Notes under the pieces: model-generated
The model's input: only the letters and a program-made list of their open reading frames with translations
Database searches by the model: none
What the model was told of the DNA's origin: nothing
DNA from: Cunninghamia lanceolata
Lineage: Eukaryota > Streptophyta > Pinopsida > Cupressales > Cupressaceae
Assembly (NCBI GenBank): GCA_027924645.1
Contig: BSBN01000140.1
Location: 7,446,501 to 7,510,500, forward strand
Direction of reading: 5' to 3'
DNA length: 64,000 nt
Part shown: in pieces, positions 1-10,348 of the stretch
Position numbering within the stretch: the stretch's first letter is position 1
Layout of the letters: each line of letters starts with the position of its first letter
Position numbers and translations under genes: made by a program

Positions 1-674
1 ATTCTGCTTTCCTTTCACATACCGGATCTTTCTTATTACTTCTGCTCTGCTCTACACTTATTCACATATATGACATCTCTCTCCATACCTTCTCACAACA
101 AAATCCATCCTCTATTTATATCCGCACTAGTGATTTCATTATCTTTCTAGTCGGCACCAAGAATAGTCTATCTTCTCACAAACTCTGTTCTGTCGGCTAA
201 ATCCTTGCATATCAAGTAATGCGGATCAAGCATATACTTGTAGATGTCATTAATCATGTCGGCCAAACATGATTGATGCCTTCCTAACCTTTACCATCAA
301 CAGTAGCACATCCGGAAAATAGTCTGATACTTTGTTTGTCAGTTCTTTCTCTGTTCTCACTGTCTTTCAGGAATCCGGTACTCAACTGTTCATATCTTCT
401 TCCTTGTCCATTATCAGAGGCTAAATCCTTGGAATATACTACTCAAGGTAGTCCTCTTGACTTCCCCAAATCTGCATTGCACCAAGACACTTCCTCTGAG
501 AGATCTGGACCAATCTGTCAAACCTTGCCACATGCTTTGTTCTTGTTCACCGGACCACAACAATCTTTATTCAGACTTCCGGTAGAGACACATCATGACT
601 TGCGGATACGTGGGATGACCTTTGTTGCCATCAATGACAACAACCATGAATCCATATAGTGTCTCTTGCCAATA
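1..674 (-). mobile_element. Family-A LTR, cut by the left window edge
   Basis: This stretch matches 60327-60992 along its whole length in the same orientation, so it is the first 60% of a family-A LTR lying on the minus strand. On the minus strand it starts with a mutated TGTTGG terminus (plus strand ends ...CTTGCCAATA, one C-to-T from CAACA). A TATA-like stretch (CTATTTATATCC, near 113) matches CTCTATATATATATCC near 60424. The base after it, 675, resumes an in-frame chromovirus reading frame, so the LTR was inserted into that gene. There is no polypurine tract at 675, so it is a solo LTR or a 5' LTR whose body lies off the left edge. Confidence 0.85.
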
Positions 675-675
675 G

Positions 676-3600
676 GATGGAGTCCATCATAAGTTGAAGC
701 CCTTGAAGGAGGTGGAAGAAAAGGTATGTAGTACTGTCAGAATTTGCTTGGTAGATGGTATAAAGTTTTTGGAGGGTATGAAGCATGAGAGTCATTGCTT
801 TGCATTGATTCCTAAGATTAGTCAAGAGAAATGTGAAGATGTACCAGCAGAAGTCTCAAAAATGTTGGAAGAATTTCACGATATTGTCTCTGATAATGTA
901 CCAGAAGGTTTACCACTAGTGAGGAAGATAAGTCATCAATTGGATTTGATACCGGGAGCTAGTTTGCCAAATAAGGCAGCCCAAAGAATGACTCCAGTAG
1001 AGAATGAAGAGTTGAATAGACAAGTTCACGAGCTGTTAAAGAAGGGACTGATAAGGGAGAGCCTAAGTCCATGTGTGGTACCTGCAGTACTAGCACCAAA
1101 GAAAGATGGAGAGTGGAGGATGTGTACAGATTCCCGAGCCATCAACAAGATCACAATCAAGTACATATTTCCATTGCCGAGAATGGATGACATAATGGAT
1201 TGTTTGAGTGGAGCCAAGTACTTCACGAAGATTGATCTGAAGGGTGGGTATCACTAGATTCAAATCAGAGAAGGAGATGAATGGAAGACAGCCTTCAAGA
1301 CAAAGGAGGGTTTGTATGAGTGGTTAGTCATGCCATTTGGGCTAACCAATGCACCGAGCACATTCATGCGGCTCATGAACGAGGTACTAAAGGAATTTTT
1401 GGGAAGTTTTGTTATTGTTTATTTAGATGAAATTTTGATTTTCAGTAAGACTTGGGATGAGCATTTGATGCATATCAGAAGAGTTTTAGAGAAGCTGAGG
1501 GAGAAGTTGTTGATCAATATGAAGAAATGTAGTTTTGCAAAGAAGAAGTTGGTATACCTGGGATTTGTTGTCTCAGAGGAAGGTCTTAAGATGGACCCAG
1601 AGAAGGTGAGGGCTATCGTTGAATGGCCTATGCCAAAGAGTGCTTTCAAGGTAAGACCTTTTCATGGTTTGGCAAGTTTTTATAGAAAGTTTATCAGGAA
1701 CTTCAGTAGCACTTGTGCACCACTAACTAAGACAATGAGAGGGGATAGAAAAGAATTTAGATGGACTAAAGGAGCAGACAAGAGCTTTGATACATTGAAG
1801 TAGAAAGTCATAGAACAACTTGTGTTGGCACTTCCAGATTTCAATAAGGTATTTTAGGTAGATTGTGATGCTAGTGGTAGTGGTATAGGCGCTGTTCTAA
1901 GTCAAGAAGGTAAGCCCATTGCCTATTTTAGTGAGAAGCTTAATGATGCCAAGAAAAAGTATTATGTTTATGATCAAGAGTTTTATGCAATAGTCCAGGC
2001 TTTGAAGAAATGGAGACATTATTTGTTGCCAAAAGAGTTTGTTTTATATACTGATCATTAGCCTTTGTAGTATCTTAATAGTCAAGGAAAGTTAAATCAA
2101 AGGCACTTAAAATGGGTTGAGTTTTTGCAGAGTTATACTTTTGTTTTGAAGCACAGGAGTGGGAAGTCCAACAGGGTTGCAGATGCCTTGAGCAGAAGGC
2201 GAAATTTGTTGACAGAAATCAGGATAGAGGTTGTTGGGTTTGATGAACTCAAAAGTTTGTATCCTGAAGATCTAGATTTTCCAGAGGCTTGGAAAGCTTG
2301 TTTTGAACCTGTTACTTTGGACAGGACAAAATGGTTGGATTACGTAATCCAAGATGGCATGTTGTTTAGAGGAAGCCAATTGTGCATTCTGAGGATTTCC
2401 ATGAGAGAGAACCTGATTAAGGAGAAGCATAGTTGAGGATTAGCTGGACACTTTGGATGAGATAAGACCATTGCTATTGTTGGTGAACATTATTACTGGC
2501 CACAATTGTAGCAAGATGTGAGGAAATTTGTGCAAAGTTGTAGAGTGTGTCAGATGGCAAAAGGAACAAGTCAGAATACAGGGCTATATCAGCCATTACC
2601 TATACCAGAGAAGCCATGGGATGATATTAGTATGGATTTTGTTCTTGGCTTACCAAGGACACAGAGAGGGCATGATTCTATTTTTGTCGTGGTGGATAGA
2701 TTCTCAAAGATGGCCCATTTTATTCCTTGCAAGAAGACTAATGATGCTATTCACATTGCAGAGTTATTTTTCAAGGAGGTGGTGAGACTACGTGGTCTAC
2801 CTAAGAGCATAGTTTCAAATCGAGATACCAAGTTTGTTAGTTATTTCTGGAGGACATTGTGGAAGAAGTTGAAGATAGATTTGAAGTTTAGTTCTGCACA
2901 CCATCCATAGACTGATGGACAGATAGAAGTGGTGAATAGGAGTTTGGGTAACCTGCTACGATGCTTAGTAGGAGATAAGCCCAAGGGATGGGATTTGATT
3001 TTACCATAGGCAGAATTTGCTTACAACAATTCTGTCAATAGGAGCACAGGTAAATCTCCATTCCAGGTTGTGTATGGGAGTAGCCCAAGAACTGCTTCTG
3101 AATTGGGGAGGATGGATAAGAGGGAGAAGAGTAGTGCTGAAGCTGAAAATTTTGCTGAGCACATGAAGAATTTACATGAAGAGGTAAGAAAACATATCCA
3201 TAAGATGAATTCTCAGTACAAGGCTAAGATAGATCAAAAGAGGAGGCATAAGGAGTTTCAGGAGGGTGATGAAGTCATGGTTCACTTGAGAAAAGAAAGA
3301 TTTCTAGTTGGTACATATAATATGCTGAAGATGAGAAAATTTGGACCATGTAGAATCCTGAAGAAGCACGATTCAGAAAATGCATTTGAGGTAGAGTTGC
3401 CTGATGAGATTAATATTTAACTAGTGTTCAACATTTCAGATTTGACAGAGTATCATGATGATGGACTTGATAAAGGAACATAGTGGGACATTCTAGCATC
3501 TACTTCAGAGAAGGAGGAGATAGAGGGCATTCTAGATAGCCGTGTGGGTAAGAGTACAAGAAATAGGTAGTATACAGAATACTTGGTGAAATGGAAAGGA

Positions 3601-3678
3601 AGGCCTATTGAAGATTCATCATGGTTATCTGAGACTGAGGTTAATCATTTTGGTTTCCCTCTAACACATGAGAAGTGA
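676..3678 (+). pseudogene. Chromovirus pol: RT, RNase H, integrase, chromodomain
   Basis: One reading frame runs from 676 to the stop at 3676-3678 and is broken only by 13 in-frame stops (1255, 1801, 1855, 2059, 2068, 2434, 2458, 2509, 2908, 3007, 3418, 3481, 3568). Order: protease-RT linker; RT (about 1000-1560; [12 protein letters not shown]); RNase H (1850-2200; [14 protein letters not shown]); integrase zinc finger (2440-2570); integrase core (2590-3060; AHHP then TDGQ); GPF/Y region (KFGPCRIL); chromodomain (3540-3660; YLVKWKG, SSWLSE). Catalytic damage: the RT box is YLDE at 1420-1431 instead of YxDD, and the second integrase aspartate is asparagine at 2818-2820. The chromodomain assigns it to the chromoviruses, which normally use it to target chromatin at integration; HPQTDGQ-type integrase suits the Reina/CRM side rather than Tekay, but I am not sure of the lineage. 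Confidence 0.92.
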
Positions 3679-3755
3679 TAGGGTCACTTTTCAAATTACC
3701 TCGAGTGTCTGATGCAGGAGCATCCAGGGTGTAAGAGCAATCTTGCATCAACCAA

Positions 3756-3782
3756 AATAATAATAATAATAATAATAATAAA
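3756..3782. repeat. (AAT)n microsatellite
   Basis: About nine AAT units lie just inside the start of the chromovirus LTR. No function is suggested. Confidence 0.9.
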
Positions 3783-4220
3783 ATGTGTTGTTTCTTTTCA
3801 ATAAGGGCTAAATTTGGTAGGGTTACTATTTTTAGTAAGTTTGCATTTGTGCACAGTTGGATACAAAATTTTACACAGACCTCCAGAATGGTGAATTGAA
3901 GCTAATGGCGAAGAAATCACTTCAATATCATTCGTCATTTGTGAGATATTAAAATTTCAAAAGCCAAAAATCCTATTGAAATATTCAAAGTCAAATTTGA
4001 GGCACTTAGAGGCTCCGAATGGACCCAAAATTTGGTGGGAACCCCAAGTAGTCTACATATTGGTACTATTGAGTGCACCATCGTCTTTTCGAGAGCTTTC
4101 TGAAAAGGTATTATAATTGAAAATCCAATGGTCGGATCGAAAGTTATGGCCCCACAATGTTGACCTATTTTTGGAGGGAGATGCAAATTTTGAAATTAAG
4201 CTGGTGGTCGCCAAAAGGGC

Positions 4221-4229
4221 TATATATAA
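4221..4229 (+). promoter_or_regulatory. TATA box of the chromovirus LTR
   Basis: TATATATAA lies about 220 bases before the AATAAAAT signal, which suits the U3/R order of a plant LTR promoter. Function is inferred from sequence only. Confidence 0.5.
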
Positions 4230-4511
4230 CCATTTTTGGGAACCCTTAGGGTAGTAGAGTTAAGGGGGAAGGTGTAGAGTCAAGAAAGGTGGGAAATTAG
4301 AAACCCTAGTTGATTTGGGAATTACAGAAGGCTGAAGATTCTAGAGTTTTGGGAGAGGGAGATGTAATGTGTTGCAGTCTGTAGGGGATTCATCCTCTGA
4401 TTGTATTTGAGCTTCTGTACTGTAATGTTTTTCCCATATTAATAAAATATCATTCTATTTTCTGTGTGCAATTTCTTTTATTGTGTGTTTTATGATTTAC
4501 CCCCTTCATCA

Positions 4512-5110
4512 ATTGGATGAGTAGAGACAAGACAAATGCAAAAGAAATATTGGTGAAAATTAGATCTAGAATGAAATGAGTGAGATAGGGTTCAAGAAAA
4601 TAATTGTGAACCATAGTAATGTGTCCGCATCGGAATCCAGTGCTGAAAATTCTTCCAGTAATTAAATCACGAGCCCTAGCTCAGGGGGAGATGCATTGAA
4701 AATCAAACCTCCCCAGCCAGTAAGTTAGTGCCTGGATCTGGCACAATGAGAAAAGGGTACCTTGGATTGATTTAAAACATTTGGAATAATTTCTAGAAGA
4801 AAGGAAGTGATTATAGCAAATTACACAGTGACTCATAAGAGACTACTCAAGAAACAAAGCAACCAGATGTGCTAGGGCAAAGAATTTATTACAAATACAA
4901 ATTAGGTGTTGTGGAACTTAAAAAGGTCATTCATTCCTCATTTAGATCACTTCACCTCAGGAGAAAACAAGAAGAAAGAAGTGAACGAGCTTAGAGATGA
5001 GAATTCTCAGGATTTAAAAGTACGAAAAGGACTTTTGAGCAAAAACCCTAATCTGTGGAACAAGGTATTTCTATTTTCTAAAAAATCTCTTGAGTTCTCA
5101 ATCTCTGCAA
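4512..5110 (+). other. Gag-to-ORF spacer of element A
   Basis: There is no intact frame here. Patches of the three frames resemble the equivalent spacer of element B, so this may be the eroded end of gag. A purine-rich CTCAGGGGGAG at about 4679 is of interest because the same string appears in B. Confidence 0.5.
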
Positions 5111-8100
5111 ATGGCTACACCTCTAGTTGTTGATGTAACTGAAAGGCCCGAACAAATATTTAAGAATCATCCATATAAATCAGTTGATGTTGAATCGTTA
5201 GGTGTATTTTCTGGAGTTCCACATGGCATACTACATGTTGAGGATATTAGGGCATACATCCACTGTAACATGGATGAATTTGGAAACCTAAAACTCTTGG
5301 ATTTGCTTAACAACTACTTAATAGATTATAGCCATAAACTGAAATCAGAATAGAAAGCCCTAGAAAGCAAACATTTTCTGCAAGTCATTAGCTTTTTGAT
5401 ATTTGATGAAAATGAATGGGTTCGATATGTCTTGAGCCGAATACATAATGAGTTCATATGGCTATTGAAACCATTTAAGATTAGAAAGGATGTTATCAAG
5501 ATTGTAACTAGGTTAAATTCCTCTGACAGATTACCCATGTCGAAAGCCGTGAAAAACCAGACAGTGACTGATGCTACCGGTGCCAAATTTGACAAAAGGG
5601 CAATGACCATCAATGATAACATAGAACCTGATGTTAAATTTTCTTCCATGGTGATTGGGTACAAGATTTACCACTCCAACAGGGAAAATTATGTCTCTAG
5701 AACTGCAATATATGCAGCCTATCAAATATTAAAGGAGAATGTTGATTATGATCTTTGTGAACTACTACAGAATTAGTTGATTGAGAATCTACAAAAAATA
5801 AAGAAAGATAAGAAAAATACCTTCAATTATGGTTCCTTGATTATATGTTTGTTCTTCTGTTTTATGAGTGAAGTACCTGGAATTCAAGGTGTGCATTGGA
5901 CAACTGACAGGCTAGTAACATGGCAAATAAGAGATCACCTTCTCAGCCTTGGTGACTCCCAAGCCCAAAATACTGCCATTTGGGGCTACTTCAAAAACTT
6001 CCAAAGTTTAATGCAAGAAAGGGAGAGAATCCCTAATACTATTGTGGAGAAGTATGAAAATGACATATGTTTCATGGTTGACACAAATCAGTGCTTGATG
6101 GAAGCTATAGAACCAAGGATAGTTTGGATAATGCCTATGGGTTCTGAGGTGGATGGAAGAGTTTTGGAAATGTATGCTAAGCATCTTTTGAGCATACCTA
6201 AAGATACCTCTATGGAAAGGTTTGGAACGTACAAGGAACAGAGTCTAAAATTGCATGTGGAACTCAGACAGCTGAAGACCAAGAGGAAAGTGCAGAGGCA
6301 AGTTGAAAAGTATTATGAGAGTATTGGCCTAACCAAGGAAGTAGTGAAGTAGAATAGAGAAAGAATTGAGAAGACTGAAAAAGAAAAGCAAGACAAGAAA
6401 AAAGAAGATGCTCTAGTGGAACCATCCTCCACTTCAAGGACTACTAGAAGCTCTACTGCTTCTTCTATTCCTCCTAAACTTGCAAAACTAGAAGACAGAC
6501 CATCCGGTGAAGCAAGTAAGAGAAAGAAAACAAAAGCCACAAGAAGGAATGTGGGCACAAAAGATGATGAGGAGAAAGAGATAGATTAAGAAGTCAAAGA
6601 AATAAGATCCAAGAAAACCAGAACTTCAAAGACTTCTGAAGACCAACCTTCAGGAAGCAATAAGACTGGTAAAAAGCAAGTAAATGGTAAGGTCACTATG
6701 ACTATTGATGGAATTATAAAAAAATCACTGTTCATGGAAATTTAAAGCCTATCAGAGTTTACCATGATAATTTTGATCAAGAAAATAAGAAAATTTTAGA
6801 AGATGCCATTATCAAATATTTGAATAAATTCAATAGAGCCTTATTGAAAATTTTACAAGAACTTTCTAAAGGTTTAAGGAAAGTACTGGAAATGAGGAAA
6901 GAAGCAGCCAAGGCTAAAGATCTAGAACTTAGTGAGTATGTCCTTTCTACACTATGTCTTGTAATGACTAGAAAAGAAGCAGATAAAATCCTCAGAGAAG
7001 TTAAAGAAAAATTTAGAAGCAAGGTCTAGATGAACAAGCTAATGCTTGGTGAAACTGAGGAAATTGTAAAAGAAACAAAAGAAATTTTGAGAAAGGCTTT
7101 AGGCAAAGATAAACACTATATTGTTTTAGAGGAACAAGTTGAGGAAGTCAATCCTTCAGTCCTGAAACAAGAAGCTCCAGAAAAAGAGGTTGAAAAAGGA
7201 AAGGATGACCAAGGTAATACTCTAGATTCTCCAGAGTTAACCTATAAGGAGAGTAATGTTGGATTTGATTCATCAAATCCAAATGTTGGAGAAGTTTAGG
7301 AAAAGAACATCATTAAGCAACAATCTGAGTTTGGTGAAGCCTTTGTTCCAGAAGAGGAACAATTCAATCAGGAGGACATATAAATGATAGACAAAATAGT
7401 TGATGCAGAAGAAACTCCTCTACCTGATCTTTTCAGAAAAGAAGAGGATATTGCAACTATATAGAGCCCTCTAGATCAGGTGTGAGTGGTGAAGATAGAG
7501 AAAAGATTTCACCTGCAAGTGATACAAGAAATTATAAAGCAGAGGAGGAGAAGGAATGAAACCAAGAAGAGAAAGCAAAAGTAGATGGAAATGTTGAAGC
7601 ACCTAAAACAAATGCTGAGAAATCTGATGAACAAAAGGATGATTTAGAAGATGTTGCAAGAGACATTACAGATATAGTGAAAAGTCTTCTTGAAAAAGAG
7701 GTGGTTGAGCTTGATGATCCTGAACTACTCCAAGGTTTAATCAATCTAGTACTCTCTCTCCAATTCAATTGATGAAAATAGCATCATTCACCCAAGTAAA
7801 GGCTAGAGACAAGTTGTTAAAGTCCCACATGGAGGACAATGAGCTACTGGAGCTTGCAACTAGGATTTTGGAGAATTTAATGCCTTCCTACCAGAATAGT
7901 CCATCTAATTCCCCCTCTGGACATCTAAAAAATCTTGTAAGTTTTGTAAATACTCATTTTGAATCCTTCAAAAAATCTGCAGAGGCAAAGGTCAACAAAG
8001 CATTTTTGGATAAGAAATTTAGTGAAGCAAAGAATCTAATAAGAAATGATAGGATGATACTCAGCATTCACATAAGGAGTATTCAGAATACTCTAAATGA

Positions 8101-8542
8101 TGGAAGTGAATTGTACAAATTCTATCTAGCATGGCCCAAAGCTAGTGAAGATTTTGAGAAGAAGATAAAGGAGCAAGAACTGAAATTGTCAAATCTTTCT
8201 CAAATTTTTGATCCTATAACAATTTCACCTATAAGCCAGGAATGTCAAGTAACTAGCTTGACAGATGAGATAAAGAGGCTTGATAAAAGAAAAAATAACA
8301 TTATAAAGAGGATGTGTGAGTTCCGAGAATTGATTGCCCCTAAGTTAGAGACAATGTATAATGACCTATCTAAAGCTCAGACTATAGTTCAGACTAGTGT
8401 TCCATTAGATCTTTCAGAGGCAAAAGCATACACATTTGTACTGAGTGGACACATATCAATTTTGGATAGAATGAAGAGTACTTGGGCTTCCAAACTTGAG
8501 AAACCAAAAACCAGCTTTGCAGACATTCTCAAGTTCATGTAA
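5111..8542 (+). pseudogene. Element A accessory ORF (env-like position, unknown function)
   Basis: ATG at 5111 (MATPLVVDV) opens a gene homologous end to end with the minus-strand gene 35753-32487; about half the residues agree in the best part. The N-terminal half (to about 6340) is globular, with blocks such as YVLSRIHNEFIW, TAIYAAYQILKENVDYDLCE, and a hydrophobic segment (SLIICLFFCFM, about 5840) that could be a membrane or core helix. A charged, KR/E-rich linker with SKRKKTK follows (6350-7760). The C-terminal third (7769-8542) is helical, coiled-coil-like and conserved (HFESFKKSAEAKV; LYKFYLAW). Frame moves 2-1-0-2 at about 6735, 7480 and 7755 (the last in a CT run), with a few stops, so it is dead here. 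Its place between gag and the 3' LTR matches the env-like ORF of Sireviruses; that identity is inference. Confidence 0.7.
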
Positions 8543-8635
8543 ATAGAACCTAATGATTAGTTGTACATATGCGGTCGTATATACAAATTTTTGGACAATT
8601 TTGGCTTGTAGACCCCACCCTTTGCCATTAATGTC

Positions 8636-8791
8636 AAAGGGGGAGTGAAGAATAGTGAAAAATGAGGAATCCAACAAATTGAGAGCACCGGATAGTAGTG
8701 TGAACAATAGTATGAAGCAATAGTAAAGGGGGAGTTATTCTGTCACTTAGTCATTTTTCACTAAGTGTTGCCATCAATGCCAAAGGGGGAG
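8636..8791 (+). promoter_or_regulatory. Three polypurine tracts upstream of the 3' LTR
   Basis: AAAGGGGGAG occurs at 8636-8645, 8725-8734 and 8782-8791; the last is two bases from the LTR start. Polypurine tracts prime plus-strand DNA synthesis in LTR elements, and serial copies are a recognised Sirevirus trait. The first and third are preceded by TTGCCAT(C/T)AATG(C/T)C, so they look like copies of one module. Confidence 0.75.
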
Positions 8792-8845
8792 ATTGTTGGC
8801 AAGAGATACTACTTCACATTGATAGGTATTGTCATTGATGGCAAC
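8767..8845. other. 13-bp inverted repeat across the PPT/LTR junction
   Basis: GTTGCCATCAATG (8767-8779) and its exact complement CATTGATGGCAAC (8833-8845) flank the polypurine tract and the first 40 bases of U3. Element B has the same pair with one mismatch (32246-32258 and 32178-32190). In RNA it could fold into a stem with the tract in the loop. Confidence 0.7.
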
Positions 8846-9866
8846 TAAGATCATCCCAATCATCTGTACAACACAATTTGTTCACACCAGAAGTCAAAAC
8901 CAGAATTTGTCTAAGTCTGGGCAGTTAGGAACAAAGTAGGTGACAGGGTCCGGTATCTTGTTCTGGATCTCTCCAGTGGAAAGGTATGGTTTATTGTGGA
9001 TTTGAGGTAATTATAAGCATTATCAAGACACTCTAAATCCAAAGTTTTGTCCTCCAGAGATGGACTCAAATGATATTAGCTTTTGAGTATCAGGTTTCAA
9101 TTTGACAAAGCAGACATAAGAAGAATAAGTGGCCTTGTAATTGATCTTGGTTCTGGATGTATGGAAGTTGTTGATTGGGAAAGTGGTGATGACTAGTGAT
9201 AGTGGGCTACCTATTTGATGATTTGTGAGTGCAAATTTTGGTCCGCATCTCAAGTTATGCATGGATCTAGCTGATAGAGTAGAGTATTCAATAAAGCTCC
9301 AAGTATTCTTGAAGCTGATTGTAAAGTGATCAAAGATTAGGATGCAGATATATATAACTGATGGATATGGATGATTTTGAAGTGTGTGTGTGTGTGTTGC
9401 GACTATGTGTAATTGTGAAAAGAGCAGAGATCCAAAGTTCAGATACAAGTAGAGCAGTAAGAGGAGCAAAGTAAGGATGAAGTGTGTCAAGTTAGTTTTC
9501 TATTCTTAACCAAAACTGAACTCCAGCATTGATAGATGCTAAATATCAGTTCAAATTTATTATAATCTTCTTCTTGTAGGTAGTGAGCCTGAATGCATGT
9601 ACATTCCCCATTGTAATACTTTTAATAGAGTATAATCTTTGTGGGTTAAACCCCACCATGGTTTTTCCATTAACTGGGTTTCCACGTCAAAAATCTTGGT
9701 GTCAACTATGTTATTTATGTTTCTGCTCATGTATTATTGATTGATGCTAAAATGTTTATATCATTAATTTTATTATAAGTTGTCAAGGAAGATTAAATTT
9801 AGAAAAGATTAAAATGTGTGACAATTGATTCACCCCCCCTCTCAGTTGTCTAGACCTAAACCAACA
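8794..9866 (+). mobile_element. 3' LTR of element A (family A, divergent copy)
   Basis: The LTR starts TGTTGGCAAGAGATAC directly after the polypurine tract and ends ...CTAAACCAACA; TGTTG/CAACA form the terminal repeat. Inside are a TATA-like ATATATATAAC near 9347, a GT microsatellite (about 9381-9397), a GGTAGTGAGCC motif at about 9580, a GGTTTTTCC...TTTCCACGTCAAAAAT block (9658-9695) and a C-run TTGATTCACCCCCCCTCTCAG near the end. These features are shared with the solo LTRs at 24715 and 59900, but overall similarity is lower than between those two. Confidence 0.88.
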
Positions 9867-10348
9867 AAGAAGGCATGGGATTCAAAATTAAAATGGTTTT
9901 ATGGGTAAATAGGGTTACTCTAAAGAAGACTACAGGAAAATCCCCATTCAAATTAGTATATGGTGCTCAAGCTAGGCTTCCTATACATAATCTTTTGCCA
10001 GTTTATAAGTTTATCCTCCAAGAAGATATAGGCATTCCTGAACCTATGGAAGAAAGGATGGAACAGTTGGTTGAATTAGATGAAATAAGAGCCCAAGCTC
10101 ATGAACAAAATGAAAAAATACAATTACAGATCAAATATCTATTTGATAAAAGGGATAAGGAAATGAAATTCAAGGTGGATGACAAGGTTCTCATGTGGAA
10201 TGCCAGAGGACAAGGCAAAGGAAAACATGGTAAATTTGAGGCATTATGGATAGGAACATTTATCGTCACTGGTAAATGTGGTGAAGACTCCTATTACTTA
10301 CATAATATGAATGGTGAAGTACAGGAATTGCCAGTGCATGGACAATAA
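9867..10348 (+). pseudogene. Ty3/gypsy (Tat-like) integrase C-terminal fragment
   Basis: The frame begins abruptly at the LTR edge (KKAWDSKLKW), shifts frame near 9898, and continues with the late integrase core and tail: KKTTGKSPFKLVYG, a basic helical stretch, then VDDKVLMWNARGQGKGKHGKF and LPVHGQ before the stop. The rest of the enzyme, including the DDE residues, is absent because element A split the gene. It is related to the integrase tail on the minus strand at about 42180-42640 (shared TGKSPF.LVYG and GKHGKFE blocks), so both belong to a similar Tat/Athila-side lineage. Confidence 0.85.

Larger units (their letters stand above)
675..4511 (+). mobile_element. Ty3/gypsy chromovirus remnant (3' part, with 3' LTR)
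   Basis: The segment holds the pol gene from the protease-RT linker to the chromodomain, a short 3' untranslated part and one LTR. The 5' LTR, gag and protease are missing; they lie left of the inserted family-A LTR, outside the window. At its right end the LTR stops at 4511 and the next bases are homologous to the gag-accessory ORF spacer of element B, so this chromovirus appears to have jumped into element A. Point mutations have silenced it; no frameshift is visible in 3 kb. Confidence 0.85.
3710..4511 (+). mobile_element. 3' LTR of the chromovirus
   Basis: The segment begins TGATG and ends CATCA, a perfect 5-bp inverted terminus. It holds a promoter-like TATATATAA at 4221-4229 and an AATAAAAT polyadenylation-type signal at 4441. 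The first 70 bases contain TGATGCA and TGCATCA, a small inverted repeat. The start is not certain, because no good polypurine tract precedes 3710; 3784 (TGTGTTG) is an alternative. It carries a palindrome and two further motifs also found in the unrelated copia LTR at 24531. Confidence 0.6.
4512..9866 (+). mobile_element. Element A: pol-less Sirevirus-like LTR element, 5' truncated
   Basis: The segment holds a gag-to-ORF spacer (4512-5110), a long accessory ORF (5111-8542), three polypurine-like tracts and a 3' LTR (8794-9866). The spacer aligns by eye with the minus strand at 35760-36330 of element B (CAGGGGGAG/CAGGAGGAA, GGCACAA and TTTCTAGAAGAAA in the same order), showing that the two elements share this layout and that no RT or integrase lies between gag and the ORF. 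Its left part was displaced by the chromovirus insertion. Right flank AAGAA at 9867 is the expected target-site duplication, but the left copy is not in the window. Sirevirus affinity is inferred from the multiple polypurine tracts and the ORF position just before the 3' LTR. Confidence 0.75.

Noticed and set aside
1420..1431. YLDE in chromovirus RT as a natural variant
   Set aside because: The gene also has 13 stops and a lost integrase Asp, so a mutation is simpler than a functional variant; I cannot fully exclude it.
3710..4511. Reading the chromovirus LTR as host promoter with a downstream gene
   Set aside because: TATA and polyadenylation signals fit an LTR, and the sequence after 4511 is element A spacer, not a host exon.
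9023..9490. 155-codon ORF antisense to the element A 3' LTR
   Set aside because: It lies wholly in LTR sequence, is not kept in the other family-A LTRs, and starts and ends at no meaningful place.
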